A DNA stretch of 64,000 bases, taken from Undaria pinnatifida. Its lineage: Eukaryota; Sar; Phaeophyceae; Laminariales; Alariaceae. The stretch's first letter is position 1. Each line of letters begins with the position of its first letter. The notes under the pieces are model-generated. The model saw nothing but the letters and a program-made list of their open reading frames with translations, searched no databases and had not been told where the DNA came from. This document shows, one piece after another, positions 13,114 through 26,200 of the stretch. The stretch spans positions 9,673,967-9,737,966 of the forward strand of contig JABAKD010000015.1 of NCBI GenBank assembly GCA_012845835.1. The letters run 5' to 3'. The position numbers and the translations under genes are program-made.

Positions 13114-16100
13114 GGAAGGGCTTTAGGTGAGGGGTTTGTTATACGTGTGGTGCTAGGTCTAGGCGATGGTGCGGGTGATGGGGAAGAAGGGGGCGTTCGA
13201 GGCGGGGGGGGGAGGGGGACACAGCGGCATGGATGGCTCTCGAAAGATAATGAGGTGATATCCTGTGCGTGAAGTGTTTATTAATGTGGCGGACTTCGAT
13301 ATTTGGTGGGGCGTTTGAGTAAGGGAGAGCAAGAGGGGGGGGGGGGGGGAGATGTTTTAGAAGGTTTAGGTCACAAATAATATTCAAATACACTTCGGCT
13401 GTGAGATCAAAGATATGTAGCAGCTTGTTATACGCGTGGTGTTAGGTCTAGGCGATCGTGCAGGTGGTCGGAAAAGAGGGGGCGTTGGAGGGGGGGGGGG
13501 GGGGGGGGGTGGGGGGAAAATAATTGAAAACTACGTCATGGATGGTCAGAAAGATAATGACGTGATATCAACTGCGTATAGGTGTTTATTACTCTGGCCG
13601 ATTTTGATTGTGGGTGGGGCGTTTGGACAAACTAGGCGGAAGGGGGGGGGAATCGGGGGACGGAGGGGCGGGGGGAGAGGGTTGGGGTTTTTTTATGAAC
13701 AAGAGGGGTCAGTGGAGGGGGGGGGGGGGCGGGGGGCGGGACATTTCAATACGTGCGCGGAAACTATAAATCCTCAAAGAGGACAAACCTGACGATTGAA
13801 GCAATAAGACATCCCTTTATATCATCTGGCTTGTAATGTTTACTATTCTAGAAGGTTTGATGTTAGATGCAGCATGCAACCCAGTGTTTAAGTGTAGTGA
13901 ATAACGTGTTAAATCTTCATAATTTGTTGTTGTATGATACATTGATCGAAAGCTAGAATATTTTATAGAATATTTGTAGGTACCATTATTTTCTGACATC
14001 GCTAATTATAAGAAAGAGATACGTATTGTCAAATACAACAGGCGAGGTGATGTGGTCATGCACTGTTTGTCACCATCATCATACAGTTACCATTATTTTC
14101 TGACATCGCTAATTATACGAAAGAGATACGTATTGCCAAATACAGCATGCGAGGTGATGTATGTGGCCATGTACTGTCTCCGCCATTGAGCAATAGAGGG
14201 AGGGATGCGAATCGTCAGTTTTAAAGGATACATGTGCTCAATTACGTTACCTCGTTAGTCATACTTGGTATACACGCGCTCAATTACGTTACCTCGTTAG
14301 TAATACTTCGCTTGGCATAGGTTGGGAGGCGATCATGCAGACGGTATGTACGAAATACCCTACGTAATGGGTATTAAGGTATATATAATAGTTGGCCTCG
14401 GTTGGCACCGACGCTGTAGAACATTATATGTATATTGGGGTCGGCGTTGGTTGGCAAAGACGCTGTAAAACATGTCAATCACTGCGTGAGCTCGACAACC
14501 AGGGTACCGTATTTTATTTTTTTTGGCGGTCACCAAGATGGTTTTCGAGTTAGATCATATTGTGCGGGGTGGACAACCGTAACTCCGCACAAGGGGAATG
14601 ATCGCATCACGTAGTGTGAATATGGCAAGGCACCCACGAGGCAGTTACGTAGTAATACCCATTGCTGTCTCTGGAGTGGCCACACCAGAAAACAAAGTAA
14701 CTCATCGGCGCTGTCATCCATAAGCAAGAAAGTAGGCACAAGGTGCCGAAGTCCGTCGTACGAGAGGTTCTCGGAAGGATGCACTTCACCCTTCATGCGA
14801 CTCCAACACCTCACGGCGCGTCGCGCTTGGTGAAAGCAATGTATGCCTGGTTGGTGAAAACCCGACGTGCTCCGTCCCGGCGTAGTAGGGATGCGAGGGT
14901 CTATGGTCACACGACTACGGCCATGCACGAATTGAGTACCCCCCCCCCCCTCTTATCCCTCGGCGTAGGACACTGTCGGCGTGTTGACACGGTCGGTTTT
15001 GGATAGTGCCATGATGCTTGATGTCATCGCGGGGCCAGACACCCGCGATTCTACCTGCGTTCCTTCTGGCGGCAGCCAGGGGGGCTTTGCGTCGGCGCTC
15101 CTCGACGAGGGCGTTCGAGATCGGGGCGGAGCGGGAGCAGCAGGCTCGTCGTTGGAAGGAGTGACGGTGGGCATACCGAGGGAGTTCAACGTGGAAGAAC
15201 TCGGTGAGGCGTTTAACGAGGGCACGTGATGTCTCGTCGTCCTTGTGTCTGCACAGTACCACCCTGCCCCCGACCCCCACCTCCCCTACCCCGTCTCGCC
15301 CCCCCCCCATCCTCTCCAACCATAAGTCTGTCTTGTGTCTATAAAAGCCCCCCACTCTCCCGTCTCCCCCTAATGAAAGGAGTACACCCCAACCCCCACC
15401 CCCACCCCCTCCTACCCCCTCCCACTCCCCTCTACCCCGGAGTCGTTCTACGATAGCCCCCCCAACTTTTCTTTAACAAAATCGCCGGTTTTGAAACCAG
15501 CTCCCGGCCGTAACTCCTGAAATGCTGTGCCCCTTGCCACCCCGACGTCATAGTTCGGTAGTCCTTAAAGCTTTGCAAACAAGAAAATAAACGGAGATGG
15601 TTTTTTCATGGCATCTTTCCTCGTGTCGAGGAGCCATGAAACGTTAATTAAAGAAACCGCCGTTTTTTTTTTGGGGGGGCTGTCGTAGAATCAGTCCCCG
15701 TACAAACATGCACGTCGCCGACAATGAGTTGATGGTGTTGTCGCTCACTGCAGGCGCCCCCATCATCCTTACCCCCCTACTCCCTCCCACCCGCCCCCTG
15801 ATTCCCTTCAAACATACGCGTCGCCAGCAATTAATTAATCTTGTCGCTCGTCGCAAATGCCCCCTGCCAACCCCCCGATCTCCTCCCATATCCCCTATAC
15901 CCCGTGTCAAACATGCATGTCGACAAAAACGAATTAATATTGCCGTTGCTCGTGGCAGATGCGGGGGTTCGCGGGGCGTGGGAGCACACCGCGAGAGCGG
16001 CTGCGGACCTTGGGGCTAGCGTCGTTGAGGTGTCCATGCCGTCTGTGCCAAAGGTAAGCGATATGTTTTTTTTTTTTTTTTTTAGTTTTGCTTGTTTGTT

Positions 16101-19100
16101 TTTTTTTGTTCATCCGCGCGTGTTTTTGTTTGAATAAGTCACGAAAACACTGAAATTTGGTGATGATCAAATGCGCGAAGTGTTTTTTTTTTTCGAGTGT
16201 GTTTTGCTCATTGCTACAGTGTTGTTTTACCAGGTACAGCACAACAACGGTAGGGAAATGCTGAAATACGTTGATAGATTATAGATGATAGCGAAAGCTG
16301 ACCTCGGGGCTATGGTGATCGCGTGCCGTCTGTGCCAAAGGGAAGCGAAATGTTCGTACCTATGTGTTGTTTGTCGATTATACCACTCTGGGCGTTAATG
16401 TAGGGATCGTTTGGTATTCGTATTAATACCCCACCAGCTGTTACGTTTTAGCCTAGAAAGGAATGATCGTACGATATTTATATATGAAAAGTGACACGTC
16501 GAACGCACTGAAACGAATTACGTACCAGGTATGCTGGTTGCGTCGTAGTTTTGCCTCCGCCTCGCGCTGCCTGCGAAATAGGCCTACCAAAAGCGAATCA
16601 CAGCGACGGAGTAATTTGTCGTGGCCTTGGCGGTACCCTCAACAGTCGCATCTGACGACTCTGTCAGCACGAGAACATCCTTCCCCCCCCCTTCCCATCG
16701 ACGTTGATTATCCCAGTTCATGTGAAAACCGAAAAACTTCTAACACCAGGTACAATTGTTGGTATTTTCTGGTATGTCTGCACCTTGAAAGCACTGTCCG
16801 GTCTTCTGTGGAAACCCCGGTCTTCGGGCAGGTTCCCCCCGCCCCCCCCCCCCCCCAACGAACGCCATCCTAGGAGACAGATGCCCAGGAGACAGATGTT
16901 GGTAACAAAGGTTGAAAGTGGAAGGAGATCGAATACACGAAATGATTAATGTAGACCTGGTAGAGATAAAATGAGCGCCCGCATGTTGCATGTGTCTTTA
17001 TTAGGAGTAGAAACGGCGCCCCGTCTCGAAAGGTATGCGTGGTCAATGGTCGAAAATGACTCGTACGGCAAGCAATAAATGAGTACGCTCCTACCCCCCA
17101 CCCCCCCCCCCACCCCTCGTCCCCTTCGCGCATAAAGGCACTTGCGGCCTACGCCGTACTCGCGAGCGCAGAGGCGTCGTCGAATCTCTCGCGCTACGAC
17201 GGCCTGAGGTATGGAGCTCGCTCTGAACAAGCTCAAGCAACAGCGGCAGCAGCGGCGGCGGGAATGGAGGCAGTGGGGGGGGTGAGGGCGGGCGGAGGGG
17301 GCGAGACGAGGTTGTTTCGCGACCAGGGAGAGCTTCACGAGGAGATTACTCGCACGCGCACTGCCGGCTTCGGCGACGAGGTGCGTGTGTTGGGGGCGGG
17401 GTGGGGGACGCTTGGGGTGTGTTGGGGGCGGGGTGGGGGGCGCTTGGGGTGTGTTGGGGGCGGGGGGGGCGGGACTCTCGCTGCGCGTGCCTTAAAGATC
17501 AGCTCGAACTACACTATCTGGGGGGCGTGTGATTGCTTGTGTCGGCGTGTTTGTATGTGTTTTCGTATGTTTTCGTGTTTTTTTTTCCCCCCCGTTTTTG
17601 TTGTGCTTTGCTTTTGTTGCGTTTTTTTGTTGTTGTTGAGGAGATTGCTTGAACCCCTACTGCCTGTATCGCCGACCAAGTGAGCGTGTTGAGGGGGGGG
17701 AGGAGCATGTTAGCGTGTGCGTCTAATGTAAGCTGGGGCTCCTTTTAGATATCTAGACACCCATTTTTTATTTGGACAAATTACTCGCAATTAGTGTGGT
17801 ATATACTTTTTGCAGTTCTTCACCCCCTTAGAGCCCCCCATATCCCTCCCTATATTAACTTGAAGTAAATTTATCCCCCACAAGGATTTCCAGTTGTAAT
17901 GGCGTTACAGGGTTGAGGGGCTCTACAACCCCCCCCCCCTCCCCCCAAAAAACTGTTTTTTTTTTTGGACAAAAATGACAGTGCTATTAATACCTACCAG
18001 GTGATGAGCAATCCCATATTAGTCTGCTGTACTGTACAACGAATGATTTGTTTAAACACAAAATCAAGTTCCGACGACATTGAGCAGGTCATCATGTGGG
18101 GAGCCTCGTCGATCAGAAACGCTTTGGTCAGAAAATACTACACTTAAACCGCAGCACACGCCGGGGGTGGACGCGTGCTACGATGGAGGTATACCTTTTT
18201 TTTGGCGATTTTTTTTGTGAATGACGGGGCTCCTTAATCCAAAATGATCGGGAAAAAAATAAATAATAGGCCATTTTTTGTTGCATGGTTCTCGTTGTGT
18301 ACCTAGGCCCTGGGATTTTTCATCCGGTAGCAGCGTTTTTACTTTTCTCCAAATCAGTTCTTGGGAGAGATCTAAAGCTCCTAAATGGAGCAACATCTCA
18401 CAAAAAAAGCAGTTAACCTCTATCGTAGCGTGTGTCGGCGAGGAACGCTCGTTGCACGCGATAGACAGGCTTTTATTTGACCCAATAAGCGGCTTTTGGT
18501 TCTACACATTCTGCGAGCCTCGCAAAAATTCCAACACATACATGAAAAGGGTGAAGAAAATGTGCAAATCTGCTTCCACTTCGCGTCATTACTCTTTGAG
18601 GCCTATACCAGGTGTTCAACACCTATTGTGCGGGGAAGTACCGAACCAACAATGGTCCGTCTAAACGAACATATTTCGCGAGCTTTTCGGGTTATGTAAT
18701 AGGCCTGGCGGCGTTTGGACAGTCTTGAAATTATTTCCGACGCGTGTCTTCTTGTGTCTCTGCGTGTGTATATGTCCCCGTGTGTTTCGGGTGTCGTTGT
18801 CGTCCACTCTATTCAATAGTGGTGGTGATTTTGACTTGTTGTGTACGTGGTAGAAAAACGTTGTATACTACGTGGTAGCGTCTTCCGTTAGAGCTCACCA
18901 CTTTTTCGAGATGTGGTTGAGGCATACTGCTTTGTACGAGGCGAAGAGGGATCATCTCGAAATTGGTTGATTAAGTTTGTTTCGATCTTCTACCTACTGC
19001 GCTGCTACTGCTGCTTCTGTCTCTACTGCGTGGGCACTCCTTCCTCCTACCTCTGCCGGTTATCGTGTCCGATACTCGCTGCTGCTGTGCTGCTGCTGTA

Positions 19101-20204
19101 CTGTGCTGATGCTGCCGAGACTCTCGCGATCAAAATCGAGAACATTTGGGCGTTTTTCCATCATTCTTTTTTCTGGAACCACCCCCCCCCCTGCTACCCG
19201 ATTCTCCTCCATTTCCTTTCCTTTCCGCCCAGCTCCAGACTGCTGTTCCGACATTCTTACATGTTTGGACCCTGGTTGTTTGCGTTTGATTGGGTTGTAG
19301 GGCTAAGCCCAGTGACACACATTATTTTGACATTTCTTGACCATTTCACCCCAGTGATGTCGTACCGGTATGAGCTAGGGTTAGTTAGCATGATTGAAAA
19401 AGACACAACAGATAGTGTCAGACACCGCTGTAAGGGTGCCCAGGAAAAAAAAATGGAATCGAAAAAATAGTACCAGGTGGTGCATGCCAACAAGTTTGTC
19501 GAATAGCTGGTAAGTCACGCTCACACCTCCAGCCGCCGAGGTGTGAGGGCAGCCAATGTTGTATGTATGTGAACTTTAGTCAGCCATTCGCCGGAAGAAA
19601 ATGAAGGCTCCACCAGATACAGAATGGTATTTGATTTCTCGTCTGTTTTTTTTTTGTGTGTGGGTTTTCGTTCTCCCCTCAGAAAAAGAGGGTACCTTGA
19701 GTATGTCTTCGTTTCCCTCATTCCATAAAATGGTTGACACACACTTCAAGTTATATATAGTCTCAACCCTATCCATTTCCAGATTACAATAAAACCCTAT
19801 CAACCAATCAAGGGATGTGCCCTTTCGTCCCGTACCCCGCACACCGCCGTAGTATGCCCCTTTTTTTTCCGAAAATGTGATACGATAAGCTCTACTGCAA
19901 AAAAAATACCAGATAGGCATATAAAAACGCAATGGATCTCACCAAGCGAGAAAGGCACTTCGCCGGATAATCTCGATAGGAGACCTGCGGCCGTTCGTTT
20001 GCGATTTATCTGTTCGTCGTTTTTGTCGTATGGAATTGTTTTAAATATGATACGTCAGAGTCTATTATCTTGTTTTCGTCAATAACGGCCTTGACTGGAG
20101 TGTATGGAAAACGAGTAAGGGCCGCGGCTGCTGTGCGACCGCACCCGGTTTGTTGTGGTGGAAGGAATGGGGGATAACTTATGTGCTATTTAGAACGTAT
20201 CTCG

Positions 20205-20245
<41 letters not shown>

Positions 20246-23200
20246 GGTGTTATTAATACTTCGAAGTAATTGTTAGTTGTTGTTGTTGGTGGTGATGGTG
20301 GTGTTGGTATTGTTCTCACATTGACCTGTTTGTGGATTAGGTGTTGCTAGCGTTTGTTGGTGTTGGTGTTCTTGTTCGTGCTGCTGTCGTTCTCGCACTG
20401 AACCATGGCTGTAATCAACCCGTCGCCATAATCTAGTTCTTAATCGCAAGACAAGCTCCAATAACGACGTCCCACGCGTTGTATCTGTTTCGCATTCCCC
20501 CCAGCTCCCCATGCCCCGTAGTCCCAGGTCTGATGTGTTTCCCGCAGAAAATGTTTCTTCGACCAAACGCGGTTGTACGGCTCTCAGGTATACTGAGTCC
20601 TGGTGTAAATCCCGAGACCGACCCGTCGACAAGCCGTACGAGCTTTCTCCAGAACAAGTCCGGCAAAAAATGTTTTGTGTATAGAAAAATATGACCGACC
20701 ACGATTTGTGTTGTTTATTTTTTTCTTGCAGGCCTTCCATGTTCTTTTTGTTCTATTTATATTATAAAGAATAAAAATACACTCTATTGTACTACTTAAG
20801 CAGCTATGATGACCTGTTGGTACTAATCGTTGCATTGTATACTATAATAGGTATACTATTATATAACAAACTTGTAATGGAGTTCTCCCCGTAGAAGGAT
20901 AGTTTATAGATTCGACGTGAAACTATGTCATGGTGAAGGTGCAACCACGTGATATTAGATGTCACACTCACGTCAAGGCCATCAGATGGGCGGTAATGTA
21001 GGTGACGATGATGGGACAAGCTGGACGCCCCTCATCTCACTACCTGCTCTACCTGCTCTACCCTGCGTTTCCCTGCGTTCCCCCGCACTACCGCCGTGCC
21101 TAGGCCTGTTGTGTCTGTCTTTTAGTATCCTTTTTAGGGAAATAATGCAAATAAGCTTTTGAGTCTATCCAGCGAGCCATGAGGAGAGACCAAACAAGGG
21201 AACCGGAACCCATGAGGAGCACGCTTCCCAACACCGACCAACCACGCATCCCCCACTCGGATTACCACCATAATTGACGTCGTCGGCAGGACCGTCCCAG
21301 GACCCCCGCGAGGATTCGCATGTATATATGTGCAGATTACAAAGTAAAAATATACCTGGTACAGCAGTATTATTTTCTAGCCGCGTTTTGTATACTTGTA
21401 AGGTTATAGGTAGGGACACAGAGTGCCCCCTGCAGGTCTGCCAATTGAGCAGGTCCTCGGAGAGTACTCACTTTCGTACTATTAAAAGACAAACCCCTAA
21501 CCCTAACCTCGAAAGAGTTCGCATGCAGGTGCAGATAGATTACAGAGTAAACGTATGCTTCGAACGGTATTGTTTTACATCGGCGTTTCTTTGTTCCTCG
21601 TGTGAGATCCGCCCCCCACATCCACCGTGTAACACGCTATCAACCCCTTCAGAGCCCCAAAATCCCTCCCAATACTAAAATTTGAGTAACTTTGTCCCCC
21701 AAAAAGGGTTTACATTTGTTAAGGCTTAGTATATAGCACAACCCCTCGCACGATTTTGGAAGAGGCTTTTTTCGACAACTGGGGTCGTGCAAGCGAAGGG
21801 CGACGCGTCTATTGAAAGATGTCGACGAGATCTTCCCAACGCCGTCACTTTCCTTGTGTGTGCTCCCTGATTTTTCTTCTTTTTTGGGGGGGGAAATTGG
21901 CTCTGAAATTTGGGAACTGATAATCGCGACTATATAGTCGTAGTATACCCCTAGCATCATGTAAACACGCTGCTGCAGGGCTTCGCCGTCGTTGCAAGTT
22001 GGCCTGTGGGAGTTGGCTGGTGCGCTGGAGAGGACGGGTGCGGCAAGAACATGCAAAATGCAAGGCCTGAAACCCGGGGATGGATCCTAAACGTCCCCGT
22101 AGTCGTGATTTAAGTCATGACTATGTAGTCGCGATTATCAGTCCCCCTGAAATTCATCCGAGGAGTACCTAGTACCGTGCAGGCACTTTATCACCGCTCT
22201 TTGAACAATGATTGACCCCCCCCCGCTCCCCCATCCCCACCCGCCCCTGTCCGCATGTTTTGCTGGTGTTGACCTGAAGGTGAAACTGCGAATCCTGACC
22301 GGTTGCTACGTCCTCTGCGAGTCGGCGTACCACGACTACTACGAACTGGCGATCGAGGTATACATGTTAATTATTTGACGTTCATTACAGAGGGCCGTAG
22401 TGAGCAAGCAATATACCAGGTATCACCTCGTATACATTAGGACCCAGGATATACCCAAAAAAGTATATATTCCACTGTTTTCCCTGACCGTATTTGGCGT
22501 ACCACGACTGCTACGCATTGGAGATGGAGGTGTGTGAATTATGTATATGGCTCCACACGCGTGAATTACGTCAGCTGTGATATATGCGTGTACCACCTTT
22601 GGTTTGTTTGTGTTTTTTTCCTGGGGTATTCCTCAGCTCCAGAGTGACTGGAGCCTGTCCTGTGACCACGGACTTGGTTATGCGAGTTAATGTGAGAACA
22701 GCAACAGCAACAACAAACAACAACAACAACAACAACAACGACGACGACGACAACAACAACAACAACAACAACAACAGCAACAACAACAACTATACCAGGT
22801 AGTAATTAGGACCCACGATATATCCAAAAACATATATGATTACATCTGATATATTCCAGTGTTTTTCCTGGCAATATTTGGTCTTGATTACTACAGTACC
22901 GTACAGTACAGTACTATGTTCCCCCGTAACACAAAAGCCTGCCGATACATTATAAACATAAAAATACACTCCAGCTGTGAGATCGAATTTTTTATCGAAA
23001 CTCATCTTTGCAAGCTGTGTGTGATACTCCGATCGCGGGTATTACTCTGGGCGTGTGTCCTCATTAAGGATATAGGTCGGCGACTCCCCTTAGAACTACA
23101 GTGTCGCTTGTACCAGGGTCAACAGAGTGATGGTAATCAATCTGTGCGCGGAAACTACAAAGCCCGTTGTTGAGGGGGACAAAACCTGACGGCTGTGAAC

Positions 23201-26200
23201 CGGTGTAGTCTATACATATTCCACTTTTTTATATATATAATACATGTTCTACTAACTGTTAGTCCTGGCACATTTGGTGCTGATTACCATGCAAGTACTG
23301 CCCCGGAGTAGCAACATTCACTATTTCTGGACCACTCAGTCACTACTGTTCGTTGGTTACACAACACTTGAAAAAGAAACAAAAAATCACACACACATTT
23401 ACTTTCCAGCTTCTGGACAAGCCGTGGTCACAGGTGTCGTCTCTTCTCCCCTCCGGTTCTTGCCTTCAATTTTTTTCGCGCATAGGGTTCAGCAATCCCA
23501 TTGCTCGTCGATTTTTTTATCGAGTGTTGCTAACTCACGCTCTCGCGCTTTCCGCAAGTCAAATTGTGCACATAAAAAAGTCTCCCTAAATTTAACGAGT
23601 GTGCACTCGGGGGGATTCGAACTCACGAAACTGACCTATACCAGGCTCGAGGACAACCTGATACGCCACCGGGGCGACCGGTCTACTATGCACTACCAGC
23701 TAGACCACTATGTGCGCGAGGCGGCGCTGGCCGAGTTTTTTTTTCCCGTTTTTTTTCATGCTGAGTAATTGGTTTGTCAAGGGTTGGTTGCGTTAACGCG
23801 TTTGCTACTGCACCTTCTTCGGTACGGAAACAGATATTATACGTACATGCCAAGCTCTGAATTCCCAAGAAATTTGGCCTCGGAACAAATATGTGCAGTC
23901 CTAAAGGAGGAGAGTAGATTTGTTTCAATCAAATAATACGGGGGGGGGGGGGAATTAAAACATGTCGGGAAAAATTCTTCCTCCCGGTGAACGCGGACCG
24001 ACACACCCCATGGGAGAACCGACGAGCAGCCTTTCGCTCAGCGCGCCGGAGCAGACCGTACCACGCATCGAGAAACGGCTGACACGTGCTTTAAGTTATA
24101 CCTAACCCATTCCCCAACCCTAGCCCTAACTCGATAAAATCCATTTGACCGGGGCAGAGAAATACCCCCTTGGTCTCGTACACGCTGCGCCTTATCCGTT
24201 AACTCTAATATATAATACTATGGGGTAAGCTCTACTGACCCGCCGGGTGTTCCGACGATTCGAGACGTGCTCGGCTGACCCCACATCGACAATGGGTTTC
24301 ATGGTTGAGATGGCGTAGTTGCCGCCGGATCACCTGTTTTAGAGCCTGGATGCATCCTTCGTCGCAAAGGGGGGGGGGGCGTTTGCTAGGGCTGTTGGTT
24401 GGCTGGAAATGACGGCTAGGTGTTGGCTTGGTGGCAATGTAAAAGCCCACTATTCATATTAACGACTGACTTGGTGTGCAAGCTGGTCTGCCACGGGTAG
24501 GTGTACGACACGTACGTACTACCCTGTTCTCCACAATAGTATTTGTCCTTAAACGCCTTATCATATGCACACAACCACACACACCACAGGTGTCAGATTT
24601 TGTCCTCCTAAAAAACGGGTTGTATTGTTTCCGCGCACAAGCTGATTAACATCACCCTGTTGACCCTGGTACAAGCTACACTGCTGTAGTTCCAAGGGGA
24701 GTCGCCGACGTATATCCTTACTGAGGACACACACCCAGTAATACGCGCGATCGGAGTATCACACACAGCTTGCAAATATGAGTTTCGACCAAATCTTCGA
24801 TCTCACAGCTGGAGTGTATTTTTTTTTTTTAATATAGGTCGAGCCACAAACGCATTGGCCGGTCAGATGCGCAGACAGACGCGGTTTTCCGCAAAATACC
24901 GCACACACGCTACTAACCGCAAAATACGTACTATTAGTCGTAGCCAGGTATTGAAAATGACACGGGCTAGGGATGCACCAACCATTGCTGTTTTTTGCCC
25001 TGCATGGTTCTTGGCTTGAGGAGCTCTATACACCTACCCAGAAACTGTTTTTGATAACAACATAATTGCAAACCCGATGAACAAACATGATGCCCTACAT
25101 ACCTAGAAAAGGAATCGACAACGCCTGAGCGAAGGATGTTCCAGCGATAATCGGTTTCCCCTTAAAAGTGCTTCCTCTGTCGTGACAGACGTGTGTTCAA
25201 CTAGTCGCCGACTTGTCGTCGGCCGAGTCAGCCCTAGCGTTCACGGTTTCGTTTGACCGCTTGCTTCTCGGCTTCCTTCCCCTCCACCCCACGGCCCAAA
25301 AAGCTAGGTGTTGAACAAGAAGAACTCCGTCCCGCCACACACGTCGCCAACGGCCCAAAAGGTAACGGTTCCCATGAGAAACGTTAACCCCCCGCCCCTC
25401 GCCCCCCGCCCCCCCCCCCCGGTGCCTCCCTCGCCTCCCCCACCTCCCGCGAAAAGGTTCAAAAACGCCTCCGGAGGGAGATGCGAGCGGCGCTGTCGGT
25501 GGCAGACGTTCTCTTAGCCCCGACAACGCCTTTCCCACCTTTTCCGAGCGGACCCCCCTCTGAAGCTTTTTCCCACCTCCTCAATGACGTGCTTACGGTA
25601 CCGATTAGCCTTGCGGGCGTCCCGGCTATCTCTATCCCCGTGGCGATTGCTCCCGCGATAACAGCGGTGGCCTCAACGGTGGCTACCCGTGATGGTCCTG
25701 GTGGGAGACGGGAAATCGCAGCGGGGGGTGGGACTGGCGGGGGGGGGGGGGGTGGCGGCGGGCGGAGGCGGTGGGGACGAGGGAGGGGGGGGCGGGGACG
25801 CGCCGTGCCGTCTTCCCTTAGGCATGCAGGTGAATAACTATTGGGTGTACATTGCCCGTTGTAAAACACTAGTCACTAGCCTAATTAGTCGTGGGGTGCG
25901 GGCGCAAGGATAGAGACGGCGACCGCCGCGGTTGGAGGCGGTGGGGGCGGCGGGGGGGGGGGGGGGAGGGGCGGGACGTACCGGCTTCCCGTAGGAATGC
26001 TGGATATATATTGGGTGCAATGTGTTGGAGCACAAAATTGCTCTTAATATCCGCGATCGCTTGACAGAACGATGATACGACGCCCCCCCTCGCCCCCGAC
26101 ATAACACAATGACACAACGCCCCCCTGCCCCCTACTCCGTCTCGAAAGGGATGCGTGGTCAGTGATCAAAGGCCTAAGGCAAGCAAGAAATGAGTACGCT

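Larger units (their letters stand above)
22493..23300 (+). pseudogene. Three decayed downstream copies of gatA exon 7 end
   Basis: The best copy (22497-22532) reads [11 protein letters not shown] and is followed by GTGTGT, against [11 protein letters not shown] and GTATAC in the exon. Weaker copies lie near 22876-22902 (LDYYST) and 23273-23300 (ADYHAST). Each is preceded by a TTCCA(C/G)TGTTTT...CTG...ATTTGG-type block, and the spacing is about 390 bases. Confidence 0.65.

Noticed and set aside
18278-18664. Possible extra gatA exon between exons 6 and 7
   Set aside because: Exons 6 and 7 join in phase at a contiguous stretch of the GatA family sequence (GFGDE then VKLRIL), so no exon is missing there.
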